Shown one piece after another: positions 27,007 through 35,100 of a DNA stretch of 64,000 nt. The stretch comes from Coprobacillus sp. CAG:698 (GTDB lineage Bacteria > Bacillota_I > Bacilli_A > ML615J-28 > CAG-698), in NCBI GenBank assembly GCA_000431235.1, contig HF988734.1, forward strand, positions 1 through 64,000, written 5' to 3'. The translations under genes were made by a program, and so were the position numbers. The first letter of the stretch is position 1; each line of letters begins with the position of its first letter. Below the pieces are notes generated by a model, which worked only from the letters and a program-made list of their open reading frames with translations, was not told where the DNA came from and searched no databases.

Positions 27007-27864
27007 ATGGCAAAAGTTGTAGGTATAGTGTTTAAAGATATTGGAAAAATATATTGGTTTAAACCAGAACCATATAGTCCTCAAAAAGGGGACAAAGTCG
27101 TAGTTGAGACAGTAAGAGGCTTAGAACTTGGTTTCGTTGAGACAGATGTAAAAGAAATACCTGATGAAGAATTAGAACATGAACTTAAACCAATAGTTCG
27201 TATGGCTAATAAATATGATATTAAAAACTATCTCAGCAATCTTGAAAAAGCTGAAAAAGATTTTGAAGCTTGTAAGAAAATTGTTAGCAATAGAAAATTA
27301 GATATGAAATTATTATATTGTGAGTACACATTAGATAAACAAAAAATAATTATCTATTATAATGCTGAAGGTAGAGTAGACTTCCGAGAATTATTAAAAG
27401 ACTTAGCAAGTGAATTTAGAGTACGTATAGAGCTAAGACAAATAGGACCTCGTGAAGGTGCTAAGATAATCGGAGGAATTGGTCCTTGTGGCAGAGAAAT
27501 ATGTTGTAAACAACACTTACGAGAATTTGATTTAGTTACAATGAAAATGGCAAAGGATCAAAATATGAGTTTAAGTGCTTCAAAGATAGCTGGACTATGT
27601 GGAAAGTTAATGTGCTGCATAGGCTATGAGAACGAAACTTACTGTGAAATACGAAAGCGCATCCCTCTTACCGGCGATATCGTTAATACTCCTAATGCGA
27701 AGAATTGTAAAGTCGTTGGCGTTGATATTTTAGCTGAACGAATAAAAGTAATGGATAAAGACGAAGTTGTAACAGAGTGGAATGCTAAAGATGTTATAAA
27801 AATAAAAGGTCATAAAGAAGAAATTTCTGCAAAAGACCTTACTGATGATGTTGAAGATGATTAA
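27007..27864 (+). CDS. ricT: PSP1 domain protein RicT (YaaT)
   Basis: 285 residues from ATG 27007, preceded by GAGGT; a GTG at 26995 is in frame but overlaps it. The PSP1 domain (about 55-145) is followed by the cysteine-rich region GPCGREICC...LCGKLMCC...C. RicT acts in the Y complex with RicA and RicF, which carries iron-sulphur clusters and supports RNase Y processing, and affects sporulation and competence in Bacillus. ricA and ricF are not in this window. The gene overlaps the next by eight bases. Placement next to holB is conserved in Firmicutes. Confidence 0.95.
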   Translation: MAKVVGIVFKDIGKIYWFKPEPYSPQKGDKVVVETVRGLELGFVETDVKEIPDEELEHELKPIVRMANKYDIKNYLSNLEKAEKDFEACKKIVSNRKLDMKLLYCEYTLDKQKIIIYYNAEGRVDFRELLKDLASEFRVRIELRQIGPREGAKIIGGIGPCGREICCKQHLREFDLVTMKMAKDQNMSLSASKIAGLCGKLMCCIGYENETYCEIRKRIPLTGDIVNTPNAKNCKVVGVDILAERIKVMDKDEVVTEWNAKDVIKIKGHKEEISAKDLTDDVEDD

Positions 27865-28597
27865 TAATGGTGAAAAGATTCATGAATTATTAGGTTATGA
27901 AAATATCAAAATAATTCAAAAAGATGATGTATTTAGTTTTTCGCTTGACTCAATGCTTCTTGCAAACTTCATTGACGCAAATAAAGCTCAAAAGATAATT
28001 GATTTAGGTACGGGTAATGCTCCTATTCCTCTATTTTTAACTCTTAAGACTAATGCCAAAATATATGGAATAGAAATTCAAGAAGAACCTTTTGACCTGG
28101 CTCAAAGAAGTGTTGAACTAAATCATTTAGAAAATCAAATAACAATTATTAAGGATGATTTAAAAGGTATTTATAAAAAATTAGGAGCAAACACGTTTGA
28201 TATAGTTTGCTCTAATCCACCATATTTCAAAGTATCAGATACAAGTATTATCAATAAAAATGATACTCTAACAATTGCTCGTCATGAAGTAAAGGCTAAT
28301 GTAAATGATATTATCGAAGAAGCAAGTAAACTACTTGTTGATGGAGGCAAATTATATATCATACATAGAATTGAGCGAATGCCGGAAATAATAAAATTAT
28401 TAGATAACAAAAACTTTGGAATCAAAAGAATGCAACTTATATATCCAAAGGAAGATGGTAATGCATATATGTTTATCATTGAAAGTAAAAAAAACAAAAA
28501 AACAGATTTAAAGATTATCAAACCATTAGTTGTACATAATAATGGTAGATATACAGATGAAGTATTAAAAATATTTAATTTTAAAAAAACTTGTTAG
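27857..28597 (+). CDS. tRNA1(Val) adenine methyltransferase-like protein (TrmN6/YabB)
   Basis: 246 residues from ATG 27857; an ATG at 27845 is in frame, but the family usually begins near ER-D/E-LLGY. Class I SAM-dependent methyltransferase: motif I DLGTGNAPIPL, acidic E at the end of strand 2 (IEIQ), and catalytic NPPY in SNPPYF. YabB/TrmN6 methylates N6 of A37 in tRNA. It overlaps ricT by eight bases and has no separate strong ribosome site, so coupled translation is likely. In Bacillus the order is yaaT-yabA-yabB; yabA is absent here. Confidence 0.88.
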   Translation: MINNGEKIHELLGYENIKIIQKDDVFSFSLDSMLLANFIDANKAQKIIDLGTGNAPIPLFLTLKTNAKIYGIEIQEEPFDLAQRSVELNHLENQITIIKDDLKGIYKKLGANTFDIVCSNPPYFKVSDTSIINKNDTLTIARHEVKANVNDIIEEASKLLVDGGKLYIIHRIERMPEIIKLLDNKNFGIKRMQLIYPKEDGNAYMFIIESKKNKKTDLKIIKPLVVHNNGRYTDEVLKIFNFKKTC

Positions 28598-28610
28598 AAG
28601 GAGGACTTAT

Positions 28611-29015
28611 ATGTTATTGAATTTATTATCAAAAGAAGAAAAGTACTATTTTTTAGATCTTTTAACTAAGGTATTTACTGCTGATGGAGAAGTAACAGAC
28701 TTTGAAAAACGAATTCTTCAAATTTATAAAACAGAAATGGGTGATGATATAAATAAACATCGTCATAGTAACTTGCCATTTGAAAAACTTGTTGAGTATT
28801 TTGCATCAAAACCAAAGACAACAAAAAACATTGTTTATTATAACATCGTTTTTGTTTCACTTTCCGATGAATTTTATTCTGTTGAGGTTCATGAAATACT
28901 TGATCAAATACAACATGAATTATTAATAACAAATAAGAAAAAGATTGAATTGCTTAAAGCAATTTATGCTGAAAAAGACTTAAGAGAAAAAGTAAAAAGG
29001 CTTGTATTTGAATGA
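28611..29015 (+). CDS. Small TerB-like helical protein
   Basis: 134 residues, all helical. The N-terminal segment LLTKVFTADGEVTDFEKRIL fits the TerB/DjlA-N pattern (helix, acidic ADGE turn, helix) proposed to bind metal. AGAAGGAGG precedes ATG. It ends with a four-base ATGA overlap with rsmI, so it belongs to the same transcript. I know of no fixed TerB-like gene in the Bacillus tmk-rsmI cluster, so this is a lineage-specific insertion at the place of yazA/yabA-type genes. Function unknown. Confidence 0.65.
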   Translation: MLLNLLSKEEKYYFLDLLTKVFTADGEVTDFEKRILQIYKTEMGDDINKHRHSNLPFEKLVEYFASKPKTTKNIVYYNIVFVSLSDEFYSVEVHEILDQIQHELLITNKKKIELLKAIYAEKDLREKVKRLVFE

Positions 29016-29839
29016 TAAACTTATACTTAGTTCCTACTCCAATAGGTAACATCTCTGATATGACATTTCGGAGTATTGAAGTTTTAAATAGTGTAGATAC
29101 TATTTATTCGGAAGATACAAGAAATACTAAAGTGCTTTTAGCACATTATGATATAAAAAAACCTTTGAAAAGCTATCATAAATTTAATGAAGATGAAAGA
29201 TCAAAAGAAATAATTGAAGAACTAAAACAAGGAAAAACGGCAGCAATTGTCAGTGACGCTGGATATCCTGGAATTAGTGACCCTGGGTATTTAATTGCTA
29301 AGAGAGCAATAGACGAAGGTTTATGTGTCTCTACAATTCCTGGGGCAACGGCTTCTCTAACGGCCTTGGTAACATCAGGACTTCCTTGTGATCGCTTTTA
29401 CTTCTATGGATTTCTTCAACATACAATTAGTCAAAAGAAAAAAGAATTAACTAATTTAATAGATTTTAAAGATACACTTATATTTTATGAATCACCACAT
29501 CGAATAAATGAAACATTGAAAGTGATTAATGAAGTAATGGGTAATAGAAGAATAGTAATTGCTAGAGAACTTACTAAAAAGTATGAAGAGTATATTCGTG
29601 GGAGTGTTCAAGAGTTAATCAATATGAATTTAGAATTAAAAGGAGAACTTGTTATAATATTAGAAGGCAGTAAAAAAGAAGCCTTAAAAGTAAACCTTTC
29701 AAATCTAAAAGTTGAAGAACACTACAACTATTATTTAAACCAAGGAATCGATTCTAAGACTGCTCTAAAAATGGTAGCTAAAGATAGAGGAGTTGGTAAA
29801 AGTGAAATATATGGTTTATTATTTACGAAAAAGGAGTGA
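29012..29839 (+). CDS. rsmI: 16S rRNA 2'-O-ribose C1402 methyltransferase
   Basis: 275 residues. The SAM-binding tetrapyrrole-methylase-type fold is clear: VPTPIGNISDMTFR at the start, SEDTRNTKVLL, SDAGYPGISDPGY, PGATASLTALVTSGLP and FYESPHR. RsmI methylates C1402 of 16S rRNA at the ribosomal P site. ATG overlaps the preceding stop (ATGA). It ends in TGA, which supports use of TGA as a stop in this genome. Rubrerythrin follows seven bases later. Confidence 0.96.
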   Translation: MINLYLVPTPIGNISDMTFRSIEVLNSVDTIYSEDTRNTKVLLAHYDIKKPLKSYHKFNEDERSKEIIEELKQGKTAAIVSDAGYPGISDPGYLIAKRAIDEGLCVSTIPGATASLTALVTSGLPCDRFYFYGFLQHTISQKKKELTNLIDFKDTLIFYESPHRINETLKVINEVMGNRRIVIARELTKKYEEYIRGSVQELINMNLELKGELVIILEGSKKEALKVNLSNLKVEEHYNYYLNQGIDSKTALKMVAKDRGVGKSEIYGLLFTKKE

Positions 29840-29845
29840 AATTTA

Positions 29846-30379
29846 ATGGATATCAAAGGAACAAAAACTGAAAAAAACTTAATGGAAGCATTTGCTGGTG
29901 AATCTCAAGCACGAAATAAGTATAACTATTTTGCAAGTGTTGCCAAAAAGGAAGGATACGAGCAAATAGCAAGTATCTTTGAGGAAACTGCAAATAACGA
30001 AAAAGAACATGCAAAAATGTGGTTTAAGGAATTAAAAGGTATAGGAACAACAAAAGAAAATCTATTACATGCTGCCTTAGGCGAAAATTATGAATGGACA
30101 GAAATGTATGAAAAGTTTGCTGAAGAAGCCGAAGAAGAAGGATTTATTGAACTTGCTAATAAATTTAGAAAAGTTGCCGCAATAGAAAAAAAACATGAAG
30201 AAAGATATCGTAAGCTTTTAAAAAATATTGAGATGCAACAAGTGTTTGAAAAATCAGAAATTACAATGTGGGAATGCCGTAATTGTGGACATATAGTTGT
30301 CGGCAAAAAAGCACCAGAAGTATGTCCTGTATGTAACCATCCACAAAGTTATTTCGAAGTAAGAAAAGAAAATTATTAA
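29846..30379 (+). CDS. rbr: Rubrerythrin
   Basis: 177 residues. A ferritin-like diiron domain (about 1-140) with repeated E..H/E ligands ([27 protein letters not shown]) is followed by a C-terminal rubredoxin-type iron site (CRNCG and CPVC). It reduces hydrogen peroxide, using electrons passed through the rubredoxin domain, and protects anaerobes from oxygen. It has AAAAAGGAG before the ATG and is six bases downstream of rsmI. A flavin reductase gene, a possible partner, follows but is frameshifted. Confidence 0.96.
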   Translation: MDIKGTKTEKNLMEAFAGESQARNKYNYFASVAKKEGYEQIASIFEETANNEKEHAKMWFKELKGIGTTKENLLHAALGENYEWTEMYEKFAEEAEEEGFIELANKFRKVAAIEKKHEERYRKLLKNIEMQQVFEKSEITMWECRNCGHIVVGKKAPEVCPVCNHPQSYFEVRKENY

Positions 30380-30426
30380 TAAGTTCATAGTATTTATGAA
30401 CTTTTAATATACAAATGAGGCAATTC

Positions 30427-30986
30427 ATGAGAAAAAATTTAGGTGTAAACCATGGTTTTATCCATTACCAGTTTTAATAATTGGAACATATGATGAAAAC
30501 GAAATTCCAAATGCAATGAATGCAGCATATGGTGGATTGTACGATGCTGATATGGTTGAATTTAATATTGGCCACAACAAAAAAACATTCAAAAATATTC
30601 AATTAACAAAAGAATTCACAGTTAGTTTTGCTGATGTAGATAATGTTGTAGCTAGTGATTATGTTGGCTTAGTATCTGGTAATGAAGAAACAAAAAAGAT
30701 CGAAAAGTCAGGTTGGACAGTAGTTAAAGCAGAACATGTGAATGCTCCTATATTTGAAGAACTTCCTGTTACTTGGGAGTGCAAATTAGTCCGAATAACT
30801 GAAGAAGGTAATGTTATTGGAAAGTTAGTAAATGTGAGCGTAAACGATAGAGTTCTTGATGAAAAAGATAAAATATCAATGGATAAATTCAAACCATTAG
30901 TTTTCGATCATGTTTCTGGTGATTATTTAAAGGTAGATGGTGTTGTAGGTAAAGCATTTGAAGTAGGAAAGAAACTAATTAAATAA
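30427..30986 (+). pseudogene. Flavin reductase-like (flavoredoxin) gene with a -1 frameshift near its start
   Basis: ATG 30427 has GAGG ten bases upstream and reads MRKNLGV, then runs into a stop at 30475. One frame back, from base 30447, the sequence continues KPWFYPLPVLIIGTYDEN into the open frame that runs to 30986. Joined, they give a typical flavin reductase-like FMN-binding split barrel of about 187 residues. The simplest explanation is loss of one A in the GTAAA run at 30446-30449. The downstream frame alone could start only at an internal ATG (30516), losing the first strand. An in-phase slippery heptamer A AAA AAT at 30432-30438 is an alternative, but the resulting residues fit the family less well. 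Confidence 0.8.
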
Positions 30987-30998
30987 TAAGCAAATAAA

Positions 30999-31040
30999 AA
31001 ATGGTCAACTGATACATATTCATAGTTGACCATTTATTTA
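30999..31040 (+). terminator. Terminator after the rubrerythrin/flavin reductase unit
   Basis: A 12-bp perfect stem, AAATGGTCAACT with AGTTGACCATTT, and a 13-base loop, followed by ATTTATT. Confidence 0.8.
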
Positions 31041-31082
31041 CTAGGGAAATTCATTTTATCTAAAATTTTAGTTAAATAATTC

Positions 31083-31111
31083 TTGCTTTATAAAAAGATA
31101 TATGGTAAAAT
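31083..31111 (+). promoter_or_regulatory. Promoter in the 31 kb intergenic region
   Basis: TTGCTT, a 17-base spacer ending in TATGG, and TAAAAT. It is about 270 bases before the next lipoprotein gene and only about 90 bases before a terminator-like hairpin, so it may drive a short RNA or attenuated transcript. Confidence 0.5.
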
Positions 31112-31118
31112 ATGGTTG

Positions 31119-31221
31119 TAATAATTAATAATACACTATAAAAAACACCTTAAACACGTAATAATATCCGCAGCAATATACGTAGCACAATCTATACTCT
31201 TTTTAGGTAAAGGGTTTTTTT
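31119..31221 (+). other. Possible short RNA or attenuated leader ending in a terminator-like hairpin
   Basis: From the predicted start near 31118 to a six-pair hairpin (CTCTTT with AAAGGG) followed by seven T at 31215-31221. No ORF with a ribosome site is present; one frame (about 31130-31240) is open and hydrophobic but lacks a start, so a decayed small membrane gene is another reading. Apart from this and the short ORF at 31273, I see nothing else in 30986-31382. Confidence 0.3.
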
Positions 31222-31272
31222 GCGTATTTGTTGATTATTAATTAATAGAATATTATACGAGGAGGAGTTAAA

Positions 31273-31385
31273 ATGAAACTTTATTTATTTTTGAAAAGAA
31301 TTATCAAAGAGTCTTTTGGATTAGTGTATTAGCTATTAATATACTAATCATAAAAACAAATAAAAAGAAAGGAAAGAAAATATGA
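31273..31385 (+). pseudogene. Tiny membrane-protein ORF with a probable frameshift
   Basis: ATG 31273 has a strong GAGGAGG site. In frame it gives only 19 residues. If one T is added to the TTTT run at 31314-31317, the frame continues through a hydrophobic helix (FWISVLAINILII) to a Lys-rich end and a TGA that overlaps the next gene's ATG by four bases: about 37 residues, one membrane segment. The strong ribosome site and the 3' overlap argue that this was a real gene. Confidence 0.4.
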
Positions 31386-32089
31386 AAAAATTATTTTTAA
31401 TAGTATTGTTACTAGTTTTGAGTATAGGACTTTTTGGATGTGAAATTAACAAAGAATACAGAGATGAAAATTTTAAATATAGATATCAAACTTATATGAA
31501 TCAAAACATTATACATCTAACAGGATTAACAGATGAAGGTAAGCAAAAGAAATATTTATATGTGCCTGGAAGATTTAAAGGCTGGAAAGTTGAAATAAGC
31601 TCGACATCAATATTAACAGATTTAGTCACATTGCAAAGTGATGTGCTTGAAAAGTTATATGTTTCAGTAGAAATTAGTACTTTGGGGTATTTAATTATAG
31701 GAGGAGATGCTAAAGTATTTGTCATATCAAATAAAATAGACTTTTATTCAAGATGTATTTGTAATTATGTAACATCAAAAAGATATTATGAGATAAATAA
31801 TGATAAAAATTATTCATCAATTAATCTAGCCCCAGCCAATGTAAGTTATATATATAACTATGAAGATGCTCCTAATGATGGATATTATTTTATTGATGAT
31901 TGTAATAATGAATTAATTGAATTTGTACCTGATGACCCTGAAAGAGAAGGATACACTTTTAAAGGATGGTACAAAGAAGCAGAGTGCACAAGCAAATGGG
32001 ATTTTGAAATTGACATTGTTCCTGAAAAAGATGATGAGGAATTTATAGAAACTAAATTATATGCTAAGTGGGATAAAATAAACAAATAA
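31382..32089 (+). CDS. Lipoprotein with a C-terminal InlB-type repeat
   Basis: 235 residues: signal peptide and lipobox LFGC (Cys20), a middle of about 140 residues without a recognised domain, and a C-terminal Listeria-Bacteroides (Flg_new/InlB B) repeat of about 60 residues containing GYTFKGWYKEAECTSKWDF and LYAKWDK. Such repeats are beta-rich adhesion or spacer modules of surface proteins. AAGGAAAG precedes ATG. Eleven bases separate it from the large surface protein gene, suggesting co-transcription and a shared surface role. Confidence 0.8.
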   Translation: MKKLFLIVLLLVLSIGLFGCEINKEYRDENFKYRYQTYMNQNIIHLTGLTDEGKQKKYLYVPGRFKGWKVEISSTSILTDLVTLQSDVLEKLYVSVEISTLGYLIIGGDAKVFVISNKIDFYSRCICNYVTSKRYYEINNDKNYSSINLAPANVSYIYNYEDAPNDGYYFIDDCNNELIEFVPDDPEREGYTFKGWYKEAECTSKWDFEIDIVPEKDDEEFIETKLYAKWDKINK

Positions 32090-32100
32090 AGGAGTAAAAA

Positions 32101-35100
32101 ATGAAAAATACAAATAGAATAGCAAAAATATTCTTTTTTTCAATAATTATATTACTGATTATTACGTGCTTTGGACTTGTAAACATTAATGTTTATGCAT
32201 CAATATCACCTGATGACATCTATACAGGGTATTCGTCAACACTTGATCGTAATACATTGAAAGAAAAAACTACTACGACAAATTTTACAACTGTTGATTA
32301 TGAGAACAATAATTTCGTATATAGCAGAACAACTGAAATGGTCGATGATTCAGAACCACTATTAACAGTTCTTGTACCTGGATATGGAAGTGAAGCGAGT
32401 GTTTGGAGTAATAGTTTTGAATATTTTCCTAAAACAGATTTTGTAAAATCTGAAGGTGAAGATGAGGATAAAAAACAAGAAAGAAAAAGAAAAATGGTAT
32501 TTGCTTACGACTCTGATTCAATAATTGAGAGATTAAGACATGTATCAAATGCAAATGTTTATTGGGCAAAAATGAATTCTCATGATTCATTTGTTTTATA
32601 TCAATTGCCTGATTTATCTGAACAAGAAAAATATGTTTCAGATATATTTCAAGTGAATAGGACAATTACGTATGAAGAATTAAATTTAATTTCATATAAA
32701 GAAAATGCAACAATAGTAAGACAAATTAGTGATATATCAAAACATTCAATAATTGTATTTGAATCTTTTAAACCAGAAAATAGTAATGATTTCGTTTATG
32801 AAGAACTAGATTACGTGATAGATAAGATTGTATATGATATTAAAGTTTTAAATGAAAATAAATTACCAAAAGTCAACTTAATTTCTCATAGTAGAGGTGG
32901 ATTAACAGTAATGCAGTATACTTTAGATCACCCAGATTTAGTTGAAAATGTGTACACAATAGGTTCACCTTTTTTAGGATCAAAACTAGGCTCATCAGAT
33001 TTGATTATAAGTTTTATATATGAAGAAAAAGATGAAGGTATAAATGATATTTTAGATTATAATTTGTATATGGCATATCAAAATAGATGGAATAGTAACT
33101 ACGAAATATTATATAATAATATAAACTTTAATGCAATTGGTGGTTATTCTTCAATAGATTTTATTGCTGAAATGCTTTTATATAATATTTTTAATGTACC
33201 TCAATGGGTGGGAATTATTACTTCTTTAATTAATAAAATAAAAATATTAGAAAATAGCATTATAGGATTAACAGCATTAATTGGTAAACTTGGTGATAAG
33301 TATGAATGGGGAGCTGCAATTAATAAATTTACAGATTCACTCAAAATAGAACATTTTAAAGATTTTTTTACAGGAAGACTTGTTATCGAAGATGATTTAT
33401 TTATAGATCTTGAGTCACAATTAGGTACAGGTTATTTAGGCTTTAAGGAATTCAAAAGGTGTTTTGAAATTGACAACTGTAATTTAAATAAAGTGGCACA
33501 GCCAAACACAGCAATAGTGCATAATTTAGAGTCTAGAGATGAAATAATAATTAATCATATAATGCAAGATATTACAATGATTGGAAAAAATCCATCGGAT
33601 TATGAAATATATTTGATTGATGAATCTTCAGTTGGAATAAAATCATATATAGGCAAATCATTAATTAATATGTTAGTAATACCTTCTGTTATTGATAATA
33701 AAACTGTTGTTGAAATTGGTGAGTATGCTTTTTCAAATTTAAAATCTTCTCAATTAGTAGATACAATTTATATACCTACATCTATTGAAACTATAAAAAA
33801 AGGTAGTTTCTATGATTGTGTGAACTTAGAAAATGTTTATTTTTCAAATACATCTAATGTTAGGAATATTGGAGAATCTGCATTTAGAAATTGTATTAAT
33901 TTAGCGAGTATTAGTATACCTAATTCAGTATTGTCAATAGGTGATAGATGTTATTATCTATGTAAAGATTTAACAACACTTGATATTGGAAGCGGCTTAA
34001 CAAATATAGGAGATGCAGCTTTTGCATATTGTAATTTAAGCGTAGTAACAATAAATGAAAATACGAATTTTTCGTTTAGTAATAATACATTATATGATGT
34101 AATTAACAACGCAATAATTAGTTGCAATTCTTCAAATGAAAATTTTGTTGTTCCAGATAATATAACTAAGATAAAAGATTATGCTTTTTATGGAAATGAA
34201 AACATTTCATCTATTTCTTTAAATAATGTAACTGAAATAGGTGCTTATGCATTTGGAAAATGTACAAGTTTAGAGAATTTTGTTAATGCAGGCAATGTTA
34301 ACAGGGCAAAGAGAAATTCATTTTATAACACTCCATGGTTAGATAATAGTAATATTAGACTAATTGGTAAAACACTTGTAAAATATGATGATGAAAATAA
34401 CAATGTTTATGTAGTTCCATCAAATATTAGCACAATAGGAGACGATGCATTCAATTCCTTTGAATTAGAAAAAATAATATTAAATGAAAGTATAGAGTAT
34501 ATTGGTGAAAATGGCCTAGCAGCTTGTGTAAATTTAAATGATATATATTTTTTAAGAACTATACCATGCGTAATATTTAATAATAGTATTATAAATAAGT
34601 CTACTATGAATATATATGTTCCTCAAATAGGACTTGATAGATATCGCAGTGATACAAAATTTTCAAAATATTATAATAGTATTAAAACAAAAAGTGTTAT
34701 GTTGAAATTATATGATGGTCAAGTTATAATTGATAGTAAAACAGTTTTATTTGGCTCAATAATAAATAATATAAGACAACAAAATAAAACAGGTTATAGT
34801 TTTTCTGGCTGGAAAAATGAAAATACTAATGAAATATACAATACAGGATCATATTTAAATATATATGATGACCAAATAAATCTATATGCACATTATATAC
34901 CTAATGAGTATATAATATATTTAAATAACGAAGGTATTTTTTTAAATGATGAATTAATACGTTATGGTGCAGTAGCAAGTTTGCCAGTACCATATAAAAA
35001 TGGATATGATTTCATTGGTTGGTTTGATGGGCCATCAGATAGTTATAATAGAATAACAACTAATGATGGTTTATTAATTAATAATTGGAGTTATGACCAT

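Noticed and set aside
30432..30438. Programmed -1 frameshift at A AAA AAT in the flavin reductase gene
   Set aside because: Slipping there gives residues KKFRCKPWF, a poorer family match than a one-base deletion further on; no downstream hairpin is evident. Kept only as an alternative.
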